From contig CM049316.1 in the NCBI GenBank assembly GCA_026874595.1, forward strand, positions 25,815,839 to 25,879,838: a stretch of DNA of 64,000 nucleotides, in the 5' to 3' direction. The notes under the pieces are model-generated. The model made no database searches. It was not told the DNA's origin and saw only the letters and a program-made list of their open reading frames with translations. Position 1 is the stretch's first letter. Each line of letters begins with the position of its first letter. The DNA is from Sipunculus nudus (Eukaryota; Annelida; Sipuncula; Golfingiida; Sipunculidae). This document shows, piece by piece, positions 25,101 to 35,886 of this stretch. Position numbers and translations under genes: made by a program.

Positions 25101-26580
25101 TGATAGTCATCACTTAATTATTGTCACACAGAGGTATCATGTGATGATTATAGTCATCACTTAGTTATTGTCACACAGAGGTATCATGTGATGATGATAG
25201 TCATCACTTAATTATTGTCACACAGAGGTATCATGTGATGATGATAGTCATCACTTAATTATTGTCACACAGAGGAATCATGTGATGATGATAGTCATCA
25301 CTTAATTATTGTCACACAGAGGTATCATGTGATGATGATAGTCATCACTTAATTATTGTCACACAAAGGTATCGTGTGATGATGATAGATATCACTTAAT
25401 TATTGTCACACAAAGGTATCATGTGATGATGATAGATATCACTTAATTATTGTCACACACAGGTATCATCTGATGATGGCAATAAAACACTTTACTTTAG
25501 TCACAAACAGGATGATGGTGGTCATCACTTTATTATTGTCACACACAAGCCTTATGTGATAAAGCGGTTATCACTCAATACCTGATGCATACAGGTAAAA
25601 TGTGATTATGGCAATTAAACCCTTTACTATGGTCACATACAGGTATCATGTGATGATGGTGGTCATCACTTTATTGATAAATGTCACACACAGGTATCAT
25701 GTGAAGATGGCGATCATCTCTTAATTATTTTCATCCACATGTAACATGTGCTGATTCCGGTCATCACTTCATTATTTTCACACATATATCACACACACAT
25801 ATGATGATGGCGGTCTTCACTTAATTATTGTAACACACAGGTATCATGTGATGATGGCGATCATATCTTACTTATTTTCATCAACATGTAACATGTGTTG
25901 ATTACGGTCATCACTTAATTATTGTCAAACACAAGTATTATGTGATGATGGCGGTCACCACATAATTGTTGTCACATACAGGTATCACGTGATGATGGCG
26001 GTGATCACTTAATTATTATCACATACAGCTATTACGTGAAGATGGTGGTCATTGCTTAATTATTGTCACACACTGGTATCACGTGATGATGGCGGTCACC
26101 ACTTAATTATTGTTACATACAGGTATCACGTGATGATGGTTATCATCACTTAATTATTGTCACACGCAGATATCATCACGTGATGATGATGGGCATCACT
26201 TAATTTTTGTCAATCACAGGTATCATCATGTGATGATGGTGAGCATCACTTAATTTTTGTCATACACAGGTATCACGTGATCATGACCTAATTTTTATCA
26301 CACACAGGTTTCATGTGTAATGGTGGTCATCACTTTATTTGTCACATACAGGTATGATGTGATGTTGACGGCCATCACTTTATTATTGTCATACTGTATC
26401 ATTTGATGATGGCGGTCATCACTTAATTAATGTCACACAGAGGTATCATGTGATCATGGCGGTCATCATTTATTTATTTTTTTTTTCATCCACAAGTAGC
26501 ACGTGATCATTCCAGTTATCCCCAGGATATGAACATGCACAAGTAGCATGTGTTGATGATGGTAGTCATTGAAGTATTGA
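22151..26580. repeat. 47-bp minisatellite array with higher-order structure
   Basis: The basic unit of 47 bp runs from ttattgtcacacagaggtat through catgtgatgatgatagtcat to cacttaa. Each unit contains the palindrome-like TCATGTGA and an inverted pair GTGATGA...TCATCAC that could form a 7-bp stem. A variant unit carrying tcatccacatgtaacatgtg recurs at 22,371, 22,741, 23,063, 23,443, 23,955, 24,473, 25,032 and 25,732, at spacings near whole multiples of 47. A larger block recurs with catacaagta or catacaggta at 23,811, 24,888 and 25,588. Units become more diverged at both ends, and TCACGTGA replaces TCATGTGA near 25,980-26,280. Open frames here are artefacts of the repeat. Confidence 0.97.
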
Positions 26581-26639
26581 TATCTAGTATTAATTGATAA
26601 TATGAGGTGACTTTTCTGTATCTGAGAGTGGTGGTGAGA

Positions 26640-27682
26640 TCACATCCTTGTTTCCTGATCCGGTGAGCCTGGCATTACAGCGTCGACGCCGGGGCTGTTC
26701 CGCCCTCCTCCACTCCTACTACGAATCAGAAACGCAGTTTTCATCAGGTGGACAAACAGGGCACGTGCATCTTCCCGGAAAACTTTACTTCCAACATAAT
26801 ACAATAAAATATTTATTGCATAATGCAGTAACATTACTAGATGTGTTATGTAGTAAATGAAATGAACTATTTTTCCTCCTAAGATCCAGACCAATGTACA
26901 AGACACAGCGTGAGGGACATTTAAAATCACCGTTGTCAACGTAATTAACAAAACAAACTTGATTGCTCGATTGTTATTTTGGATTCTCCCTATATCAACA
27001 CTGGATGAACTCAGCTTGCCTAGGTTTCTCGAGGAACGCCGCAGATGTCTGATTAGCAACACAGATAGGGCAAGTATGATGTTGTTAATCACCATTGTCT
27101 TCATAAAAAGTAGAGTGCCCATTACCACCTCAAAAGAATATATAGAACAGCGTCCTTTGAAGTTTAAAAGGGGATATGTTGCAGCAGAAGCGACAAACGT
27201 AGCCAGTGACGTCATTGCGACCGTTAAGGCCATATTTCGGTATTTCAAAATCCGGAACCTTCTGAGAGGTCGGGATAGTGAAAGGTAGAGTGCCAAAGCG
27301 ATGAACATAATGATTATGTTTGACATTGTTACTCCCCAGGGTGATATGACCGTAAATATATAGCATAACACAGGGAAAGATAAGTGCGATCTACTTTGTC
27401 CAGACAGTTTAAAAATAATGTATCCGAAATTGTTAGGTAAATTAAAAGGAATCCTGTTACGGTGTTTCTGGTTTTACTGGATGAGAGCAAAATTATTAGT
27501 GCAGTACAATTCCCAACTGAGCCAAGCACAGCTATAACAACAAAAGCAATATCACGAGCACAGCGGCAGATACTTTGTAGGTAACTTAGGTACATATAGT
27601 AGTCCAAAAATATGTCATGTCGGAACAAATACGTCCCATTGATATGTGTCACGTTGTCAAGCGGGTCTCCACTCAAATTCAT
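26640..27682 (-). pseudogene. Intronless rhodopsin-family GPCR with one frameshift
   Basis: A seven-transmembrane receptor, probably of the peptide-receptor type; ligand unknown. The first frame (27,682 to about 27,400) gives an N-terminus with three N-glycosylation sequons (NLS, NVT, NGT), TM1 with GSVGN (Asn of position 1.50) and TM2 with SD (Asp 2.50). The second frame (about 27,400 to 26,640) gives TM3 to TM7, ending in NILLYY (NPxxY-like, Pro missing) and a FRE helix-8 start, then an Arg/Ser-rich tail. The frames join in extracellular loop 1 by a one-base shift, beyond which 'LNCL' should continue as 'SGQSRSHLSFPVLCYIF'. The DRY motif is ALY, so the key arginine 3.50 is leucine. TM6 lacks CWxP. 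No introns are visible. The frame break could be a real mutation or an assembly error; the otherwise open frame suggests recent or no decay. Confidence 0.85.
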
Positions 27683-27689
27683 CTTCGAC

Positions 27690-28190
27690 CTTTCAAGTCG
27701 ATCTTCCTAATCTGGCGCGATACTCATTGATTCTAGGAAAACACAAAGTGTAAATTCACGGAAGATTATTTTTTAGCAACTTTACAAGATTTCAGATTTG
27801 TGCAGAAATATCACTTCTAGTAATCCCCAAATCTCTTGTTGAACAAGAATCATGCATCATGGTTCAGCATTCTTTGACATGCTGGTGTATCAAATAGTCA
27901 GCATTTACACAGAAGAATTAGTTCACTGATCCTTACCTTTGTGTCACGACAGTCCAACTGTCCTTACCACAAAGGTCATCTAATGTATATTTTCTGTTTA
28001 TGATCATATGACACAGATGTATTGTTTATTTGTACGATTTCACAATTATACAATCCACAATTATACTGAAAGCGGACTTGAAGAAAAAGCAACCACAATT
28101 AACACCTCTCTCTCAAAGTAGCGTTTGTATGAGTATAAATATTTATAACCTATTATAATTAAGATAAAATTGAAAAAGGATTAATCGTTT
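27690..28190 (-). other. GPCR 5' flank, shared with a second block
   Basis: Non-coding sequence upstream of the GPCR start. The part at about 27,830-28,030, including gcatcatggttcagcattc and acagtccaactgtccttacc, is closely similar to 32,380-32,590. It may contain the promoter, but I can identify no specific element. Confidence 0.6.
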
Positions 28191-28267
28191 GGTGATATGG
28201 ACATAACTTTCATCTATGTCTTAAATCTTTCTGTTTCTTTCCCTCTCTGTCCTTCTCACTTTTTCTT

Positions 28268-28270
<3 letters not shown>

Positions 28271-28356
<86 letters not shown>
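28271..28356. repeat. (TA)n microsatellite, interrupted
   Basis: Two TA tracts are separated by a short aattatattta interruption. The surrounding open frame of Ile-Tyr repeats is not a gene. Confidence 0.95.
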
Positions 28357-28359
<3 letters not shown>

Positions 28360-28824
28360 GACAAATTACATTTGGCAGGCCTGAATGTGATTCTGTTCAT
28401 CATACTACCAAGGCCTGCAGGAACTGGTTAAGAAAATAATCATCTGTTTCCTGAAATATCAAAACCGTTCACGGTATTACAGTAGCCTACTAACGAATGC
28501 CTTCGATATTCACAGATCAGCGATCTCGAAGGCCATCAAATGCAACAACGGTCTGATCAGTTGCCTCTCGTAGTAACAATCATGCCAACACATCATGATT
28601 TAATATGCGACTTTAGTAAGTCCCGACACTTGAACGAAGGTATTTTCCTTCATAATTACATGGTTAGCCTTTGGGTATCCGCAAAAAATTACTTTGTAAT
28701 TCAATATATATGTCGCTTGCCCTTATTATATTTCGTATTACAATAAATTGGGGTATTTGGTAGCGTATCCCGATACTTATCGCGATAATTACTTTATATG
28801 GAGTTAATAGGAAATGAATGTGCT

Positions 28825-28863
<39 letters not shown>

Positions 28864-28879
28864 TATATGTATATATATA
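28357..28879. other. No gene seen; short (TA)n at 28,831-28,880
   Basis: Mixed sequence with no recognisable coding potential, ending in a TA-rich tract that runs into the (ATT)n tail of the adjacent LINE fragment. Confidence 0.5.
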
Positions 28880-29455
28880 TTATTGTTTTATTATCATTAT
28901 TATATTATAAAAATTTATATTCTTTATTATTATTATTTTTTATTATTATTATCATTATTATTATTCATAGTATCTTTACAGCGCTAAATCCAGAATAAAA
29001 TCCCGCGTACGTAAAGTGCTGTACAAAAAAAAGCATAAAAGCTACAGTAAAACGTACAATAATATGAAAAGTAAACATTATATGATAAAAAATAGTACAT
29101 GTAAGAGTTAAAATATAGTATAATTTACATTAATGCGTTTTTAAACGCAATTTAAAAGTAACTAAAGAAGCAGCATGTTTTACAATTTCAGGTAAACTGT
29201 TCCCAAGAGCCTTGGCAACTATCCTCAAACATATCACCCCGAACATAACAGAGCTGGCAATCGGTGTTGCCAGCAAGCACTTATTCGCAGAACGCAGGAA
29301 CCTTGATGGAATATATTGAACAAGCTGATCACATAGATATGATGGGTCTAGTCCGTTCATTGCTTTGCAGGTGTAAAGGAGAATCTGAAACCGAATCCGA
29401 CATTCAACCGGTAGCCAGTGAAGTTGTTTCAGTATTGGGGTAATATGGGCAAATA
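28880..29455 (-). mobile_element. 3' end of a CR1/Rex1-like LINE (ORF2 C-terminus plus 3' UTR)
   Basis: Read on the minus strand from about 29,455, the frame gives LKQLHWLPVECRIRFQILLY, then TCKAMNGLDPSYLCDQL, then IPSRFLRSANKCLLATP and finally NSLPEIVKHAASLVTFKLRL. This is the conserved C-terminal region after the RT in CR1/L2/Rex1-type LINE ORF2 proteins. A 3' UTR with GTACAGCACTTTACG and AGCGCTGTAAAG follows, ending in an (ATT)n-type tail at about 28,880-28,970. Short ATT-type tails are usual for this LINE group. Only the 3' end is present, a typical 5'-truncated copy. Confidence 0.8.
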
Positions 29456-30481
29456 TGTAAATACCTTCTACGTATAATCTTGGCGGGCGTATTTTGATGA
29501 GATTATACTAATGAGAGTATACCTGGCACTCCACAAAGTAACGCATTTCCTTAGTATAATCTAGAATAGACAAGTACAATTAAAAGTGTCTTGCAAGCAT
29601 CATCTGTGATATAACAACGGATTTTTTTTTCAATATTGCAAAATGGAAGTAACATGATTTTGAAATTGCATTAAGTTGGTCTCCGCAGAAAAATGGATAA
29701 ATATAATGACACAATAAACGTTTATTCAGATCAGTATATTTCAAGCACGAAAAATGGCAACAATACTTTCTAATGTACTGTTGACTGTGCCCAAAGAAAA
29801 ATTTAAAATCAAAGTTTGTTATGCCTTATATATGCTAATAACTTAACAACTTGTGAATTCTGGACTGTGGTTTAGTACAAAGAGGGAAAGATGGCGTCCA
29901 CAATTACAGCCGTGTATACCACATGGCAGGAACTGCTGTTCGTAAACAATAATACTGTTAAGTTGACACTTAATCTTCCTGCAGTTATAATGAGAATGAG
30001 AATGAGGAGAGAACATTAATGAATGGTTAATTAATATGACCGTGCTCAGCACTTCTTCTTTTTACGTATCAATATATTTCTCGTATACCAATAATAAGTC
30101 GAGCATACAACTTCCCTTTGACGGGCCTTTGATCTATGGTATATCAGGCCTACTGAAACATTCCATACTAAATGCCAAAAAGGCAGTAGGGGTCTTCACT
30201 TTATGCCCCTTATTGATCCAAACTCATTTAGATATATAAATTTGTAACAGAAACATTGATTTACTCAAGAGAATCAGTTTTAGGCACTTTAAAAAAATAT
30301 CGGGAAAATATCGATATTTGAAAAATGTATCGCAATACGCAATATGCGAATCACCGTATCACGATAATAATATCGCGCAGCCCTATTTATTATAGTAAAC
30401 ATAGCCATAAATGCTCCAATAAGTGCCCCGGAAAAGAATATATTCACAGAAAGGAATGCATTCATTATGTAAAAAATAAAT
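29456..30481. other. No gene or repeat recognised
   Basis: About 1 kb of AT-rich sequence with only short open frames. Confidence 0.5.
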
Positions 30482-31460
30482 CTGTCAAATAATGGTGGTC
30501 ATCGCTTAATTATCGTCTCACACATATATTGTAATGATACCTGGTATCACTTAACTGATGCCACACAAAGATATCATTCACCGCTTAGCAAATTCATCCA
30601 CATGTGTCACGTGATGAAAATGTTTGAGGGGACTATTCTTTATTTGTCATTGCAGTGAGGTCCCATCCTGTTTTCCTGTTCCGGTCAGTATGTCATTGCA
30701 GCTTCGACGCAGGGGGCTGCATGTTATCCCGACCCCATTCTTAATTTGAATCAGAGACGTTTTAACCACATGTAAATCACATTCATCGCGGTGATGGCGG
30801 TTGGCACCCTACACTTCTGGTTGCAATCCGTTGATCTTTGCAGTTTTATAAGTGATGTTTGTTCTCCTATCCTGTTTCCTGATCCAGGGATCTTTCTGAC
30901 CTTTCAGATATAATTTATTGTCACATTCAGATATGATGAGAGAATAGTTATAGTCTTTATTTATCTCCTGACCTTATCTTTGTGACATCACATCCTGGTC
31001 TCCTGGATAGGGGAGACTGGCGTTACAGCTTCGAGGTAACAACTGTTCTGCCCTCCATCCCTGAAACGATTTAGATATAAACATTTGATCACGCGGTTAT
31101 AAAACGCACGTGCATCTTACCAGAAAGCTTTACTTCCAACACAATATATAAGTAAGATAATCGCATAATTTAGTATCATTACCATATATGTTATATAAAA
31201 CATCACCTTATATAATAATTGCCTGGGGAAAATAAGGAAAGTACACCCCACAGCAACAGGATCATTTAAAATCAGTGAAAGTTCTGACAAATCTGATTGC
31301 TCTTCTGTTGTTGTAAAATTTTAGTTACTCAGCAGTGGATAAACTGGTGAAGTCACGCACAGAACATCACAGATGAAGAATCAGAAAAAGAAAGGCAAAG
31401 TATGATGTTGTTAATCACCAGTGTTTTTATATAAAGCAGTGTGCCGTACGTGAATCACCT
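30482..31460 (-). pseudogene. Degraded second copy: minisatellite remnant plus GPCR 3' fragments
   Basis: 30,482-30,620 carries minisatellite-like words (tggtggtcatcgcttaatta, gtcacgtgatg). The sequence matching the end of the GPCR gene (26,640-26,700) then appears three times, near 30,663, 30,869 and 30,985. From 30,985 to about 31,440 the match continues through sequence equivalent to 26,640-27,130, including gtatgatgttgttaatcacc (31,400-31,419). Many indels and stops remove any reading frame. It is a decayed paralogue of the receptor in the same orientation as the best copy. Confidence 0.75.
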
Positions 31461-32290
31461 AATAATAACAAGGCCATGTGCTACCAGGGTCCACCGTGCA
31501 CCCCCACCACAACTCAACAAAATTGATATTTTTGGAAAGCTTAGGACACCTACATATAGAATTCAAATGGTAACAGTGAAAATATTTGGACTCAATAGCA
31601 ATTACCAGTATATTTATAGCGTACCGTATAAAATCTTTCTTCTCGGTTTAGTAAAATCACATAAAGCGCAGTGGCATTTATCATTCAGTAAATCATATAG
31701 TTTCCGGAGGATTTGTACTTATTATATACCAAATGAAAGCTTATTAAATCGGAAATCATTGTGTAAGTTCATTTTAAACTGTATGCGTGATATATGCAGT
31801 GTTGTTTTAACATAACTCAATATATCCCTCGAGGAAGAAAATGTTAATGATATGTAATATTTGGTGTTCTGTTTTCTATGTTGTTACAGTTAAAGAACCC
31901 AACATATAACATGTTAGTACATACCAACAACAAGAGCAAAATCTCAGCTTTCAGCTGATATCAGTATGGTCTCTATTTATCAAATATTTCTAAAGATATT
32001 AAAGTTTGAAGAATACATACCATTGACCAATATTAGTGGGCTAGCCAAAGTTGATTCTGTCACTTTTAACAGCATTGCTTGTTAATAGCAGATATCCATG
32101 CTAGATCAATCAGCCATGGAGTGAAAAAAAGTGCGTGTGGATGCCAACTGAAATTTTGAATTTCAAGGCCATTTTCAAGGTCAAAATGAAAAATTGGCCA
32201 GCCAAGGTCGATTTTTAACTTTTGGGGTCATTGCTTGTTAATTATCAGGCTTCAATGCCAGTTCAGTGATGGCCTTTTGTTTTGACTTTG
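31461..32290. other. No gene recognised within the second block
   Basis: Unassigned sequence between the GPCR fragment and the copy of the GPCR 5' flank. A short diverged direct repeat (cattgcttgttaat, near 32,073 and 32,231) is visible. The 124-codon open frame at 31,441-31,815 starts in the pseudogene and is not convincing. Confidence 0.45.
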
Positions 32291-32299
32291 CCGAACTGA

Positions 32300-32760
32300 T
32301 TTCAAAATGCCGAAGCGTAGGGAATGGTGTAAATTGGTACTGGTTGCTCCGCCCGCGTAACAAATGTGCAGGAATATTACTTCTTGTAATCCCAAAATCT
32401 TTCGCTGAACATAAATCATGTATCATGGTTTAGCATTCCTATTAATGCAGCTGAATCAACTAGTCAGCATTTACACAGAATAATTCGTTCAACCGTTCCT
32501 TACCTTTGTGACATGACAGTCCAACTGTCCTTACCACAAAGATTATCTCATTTATATTTTCCGTTTTTGATCATACGACACCGATGTCCTATTAATTCCT
32601 ACCGACTATTCTCAGAATCCACAATTATACTGAAAGCGGACTAGATGGAAAAGCGACCAAACCCCTGTCGCAATACACTGAATGAACGATTATTAATATT
32701 AAAGAACTGTTATAATTCAGATGAAATTGAAAGAAAATACATTATTTGATGCTATGGGCA
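32300..32760 (-). repeat. Second copy of the GPCR 5' flank
   Basis: Matches about 27,820-28,190 in the same orientation, including gtcagcatttacacagaa and gacagtccaactgtccttac. The adjoining receptor coding 5' half is missing, so this block has lost the middle of the gene. Confidence 0.75.
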
Positions 32761-32801
32761 TCAATTTTAGTTCGCCTTAAAACATAATAAGTATGTTGAT
32801 C

Positions 32802-32810
<9 letters not shown>

Positions 32811-32849
<39 letters not shown>
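32811..32849. repeat. (CT)n microsatellite
   Basis: A pure CT tract of about 38 bp shortly upstream of the solo LTR. Confidence 0.95.
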
Positions 32850-32852
<3 letters not shown>

Positions 32853-32869
32853 ATTCTCTCTCTATATAT

Positions 32870-33590
32870 TGTTACATGTATCTGTTTATTATGCGCCTGG
32901 CGTTCTGATTTGTGTTAGGCTCAAGCCCTGGGCATTGCTATGGCGTTTAGAGACACAGCGTTCTTTGTTCTAGATGTTTCAGGTCTGTTTATGTGTGTGT
33001 GTATTGTTCTTTGGAATTTTCCATTTCTAGTATTTTCGGATAAAAAGCTATAAATGGGGGCTGCGTTTAGAGCGGGCAGTAAGAGAGAGAGAAAAAAAAA
33101 TTCAAGCGGACACGGAAGAGTGTGAGTTAGTTTTGGGACCTTTCCGATAATTGCAGAACTCATAGATATTCTTCGGACTTTGTAACAGATTTGATACAGT
33201 GTTCAGTTTGCTTTCAGATTACAGTACTTCACTTTTGGATTACAACAGATTGATTTTGGGAACTTTTCATCTTGAGTATTTATGTTTAAAGATTCTTGTA
33301 GAGCTGTGACAGTGGTGGTATCCAGATATCAAAGCCTAGGATCTTGACACTCTGGTACTGTACATTTTATTTGTTATACTGTGTAATTATATTGATTTAG
33401 TGTATTGTAATGTTAGGATTGTCGTAAGAATAAATTATAATTATTTGTTAACAAAAAACTATTGACTTCCTTATTCATTCCCCCAGACTTTTCACGCTGT
33501 CTAGTGTTACAGGATCTGATTTTTTTTATCTCCGGTACAAACTTTTTGCTCGTCACGACTACGTGAGCTGTTGTTATTAGGTTCCTTGCA
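32870..33590 (+). mobile_element. Solo LTR of the Gypsy-type family (copy 3)
   Basis: The LTR begins TGTTACATG and ends TTAGGTTCCTTGCA (TG...CA). A TATA box (TATAAATG, 33,049-33,056) lies about 380 bp before AATAAA (33,429-33,434), consistent with U3 and R-U5 parts. It is 721 bp, against 735-804 bp for the other copies. TATATAT sequence precedes it and ATATA follows, so it also went into a TA-rich site. No internal region is attached. Confidence 0.85.
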
Positions 33591-34084
33591 ATATACCAGT
33601 GTGACAATATACCAGTGTGGACCTGGTATGTATGGTTTACTAAATAAAGAAAAACGAGCCTATATAATCAGATTTGATTTTACACATGAACACACTGCTG
33701 GCTTTATTAAGAAAGACTTAAGGGCTTTTTTGTCCGGGATATGGTCACACAAAGTCTGTTTAGGACATACTGATTATTTATATAGATTAACACTGGGTTG
33801 AAGTGTCTGGACTGTATGACCTCCGAGGTTTAGGTAAACCACGTCAGTGTGCAATGAAAGAAACTGTGTGAACCAGCAGTTTGCAGTTTGTCAGTCTGAA
33901 TGATGGCGTAAGACCTATTAAAAAGTACTGAGACTACTTTCTGGCGCATTAAAATGTTTGTTAGGCAGGTACAATGCCGTCAATCATAATATCCATTAGT
34001 TTACGCGGGAAACAGTCAAGCTGTCCTGTATATACCAGAGGAAAAATTCGGTAAAACCACGAACTTGGAGTCTGTATTGTTGTA
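33591..34084. other. No gene recognised
   Basis: A short direct repeat (atataccagtgtg, 33,591 and 33,607) adjoins the LTR end. The remainder is unassigned. A 76-codon open frame at 33,571-33,801 overlaps the LTR and has no known domain. Confidence 0.45.
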
Positions 34085-34092
34085 TCTTGATG

Positions 34093-35165
34093 CAGTGATG
34101 TAGGACCCGAGTCCACTTTTCTAGTAACTCGAACTTCTCGAGGCTTCTAGACTCGGTCTTTGACTCGAAGCTTCAAGACCCTGACTTTGACTGGAGGCTC
34201 CTAGACTTGGCCTTTGACTGGAGGCTTCTAGACCCGGACTTTGACTCAAGGCTTCTAGACTCGGACTTTGACTCGAGGCTTCTATACTTAGACTTTGACT
34301 CGAGGCTTCTATACTTGGACTTTGACTCGAGGCTTTTAGACCCGGACTTTGACTGGAGGCTTCTAGACTTGGACTTGGACTGGAGGCTTCTAGACTTTGA
34401 CTTTGACTGGAGGCTTCTAGACTTTGACTTTGACTCGAGGCTTCTAGACTTGGACTTTGACTCGAGGCTTCTAGACTTGGACTTGGACTCCAGGCTACTA
34501 GACTTGGACTTTGACTCGATGCTTCTAGACTTGACTTTGACTCGAGGCTTCTAGACTTTGACTTGGACTCGAGGCATCTAGACTTTAACTTGGACTCGAG
34601 GCTTCAAGACTTGGACTTGGACTCGAGGCTTCTAGACTTGGACTTGGACTCGAGGCTTCTAGACTTGGAATTGGACTCGAGGCTTCTAGACTTGGACTTG
34701 GACCCGAGGCTTCTAGACTTGGACTTGGACTCGAGGCTTCTAGACTTGGACTTGGACTCGAGGTTTCTAGACTTGGACTTTGACTCCAGGCTTCTAGACT
34801 TGGACTTGGACTCGAGGCTTCTATAGAAAAAAAATATATGCCATTCACATACTATAAAGTATTATGTTATATACATCTACTTACATAACATTACAGGATA
34901 AGAAAGCTAAATATACAAAGTTCTGTATCTTTGAACTAAATTTTATTTACCGTTATTGTAAAAGCATGTTTAATCTCACTAATCAATGTACATGATATGG
35001 ATATTTGCATTGGACTGTGACTTGAACTTTGGTTCCTAACGACTCGAACTCAAAGAAGATGGACTAGGACTCGAACCTCAAGGACTCGGGCTTGGACTGG
35101 ACTCGAGTGCCCTGGACTCAAACTTGTACTCGAACATGGTTGGTATGAACTCGACTAAATCACTG
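34093..35165. mobile_element. hAT-like MITE with an internal 27-bp minisatellite (1,073 bp)
   Basis: The termini are CAGTGATGTAG on the left and CTAAATCACTG on the right, i.e. CAGTGATKTAG inverted repeats starting with the CAGTG typical of hAT transposons. The flanking octamers TCTTGATG (34,085-34,092) and TCTTGTTT (35,166-35,173) match at six of eight positions, consistent with an 8-bp hAT target duplication. From about 34,150 to 34,820 the interior is a 27-bp repeat (gacttggacttggactcgag followed by gcttcta). 34,820-35,020 is AT-rich, and degenerate repeat words return near 35,040-35,150. No transposase is encoded. Confidence 0.8.
34150..34822. repeat. 27-bp minisatellite inside the hAT-like MITE
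   Basis: About 24 units of a 27-bp repeat made of two or three ACTTGG/ACTTTG words plus CTCGAGGCTTCTAG. Because 27 is divisible by three, frames stay open: plus reads LLDLDLDSR repeats and minus reads EASSPSPSL repeats. XhoI-like CTCGAG recurs in most units. I do not regard either frame as a gene. Confidence 0.95.
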
Positions 35166-35886
35166 TCTTGTTTTAGTATGTCTATATCTATGGTACACTG
35201 CCAATAGGCAGTGTTTGGTTTGACTATGCCCGAAACATCAAAACAGCTTTAGCTATTTTCTTTCTATATTCTGTAGAAATACGCGGCAAAGGGCTTCGTG
35301 CATTTTTGTTTTATGAACATGAAATTAAAGAAAATGGTTTAAAAAATAAGAATATGCAGTGGTTTGTGAGTATACCTCTTACAAAATAAGGTAATTTGAT
35401 CATTTAGTAACCTCTTGTTTGTAAGGCTCTGTGCATGACAGGATTTGCGCTGAACAGACCGTCCACATTTATAATGAACGCTTGTTCCTAGTGGAGTAAA
35501 TCAGCTTTACTATCACACTTTATTATTACATCATTTTCTTTGATTTTAATTCTCTCGGATGTGGCATTTTGTATTTTGTAAAACAAGCAAAAAAGCAAAA
35601 TATTAATAGTTTCAAAGGGTAAAATAGACACTTCATATGTGTAACTAGCTTAAGAACAAACTTGGTTGATTATATTTTGCATTACGTCTGCCAATTTAAA
35701 TGTTTCTTAAAGGGAAACACGGGAACAACGTACGATCACCGAAAAATGACAACTCAATATACAATCGTGGCCAAAACATAACGTTACTTTCCTGAGGTGA
35801 TCGCAGACATAAACCAAAGTTAGCAATATATGTACACCCTCCTGCATTGAGATCATACTTCCCGGTCACAGCGGGTATCGAAAGTC

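Larger units (their letters stand above)
18360..28170. repeat. Segmental duplication block A (unique flank, minisatellite, GPCR, 5' flank)
   Basis: Pieces of this block recur in the same order further right. 18,360-18,560 resembles 35,420-35,590; 20,140-20,340 resembles 35,650-35,840; 20,380-20,510 resembles 37,910-38,030; the 47-bp minisatellite recurs at 30,482-30,620, 38,275-38,875 and 41,775-42,190; the GPCR recurs in fragments; and the GPCR 5' flank at 27,830-28,030 resembles 32,380-32,590. Block A is the least decayed copy. Insertions unique to it include 18,600-19,300 and the MITE 19,327-20,118. Confidence 0.85.

Noticed and set aside
22151-26580. CRISPR-like periodicity
   Set aside because: Repeats are contiguous 47-mers without unique spacers, in a eukaryotic context; this is a minisatellite.
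28197-28439. Open frames of Ile-Tyr repeats at many (TA)n tracts (also 12,507, 36,802, 39,892-40,335, 60,167, 62,904)
   Set aside because: Direct translations of TA dinucleotide repeats with no flanking coding sequence.
34207-34848. Long open frames in the 27-bp repeat on both strands (LLDLDLDSR, EASSPSPSL)
   Set aside because: A repeat unit divisible by three keeps frames open; no start context, signal or known domain.
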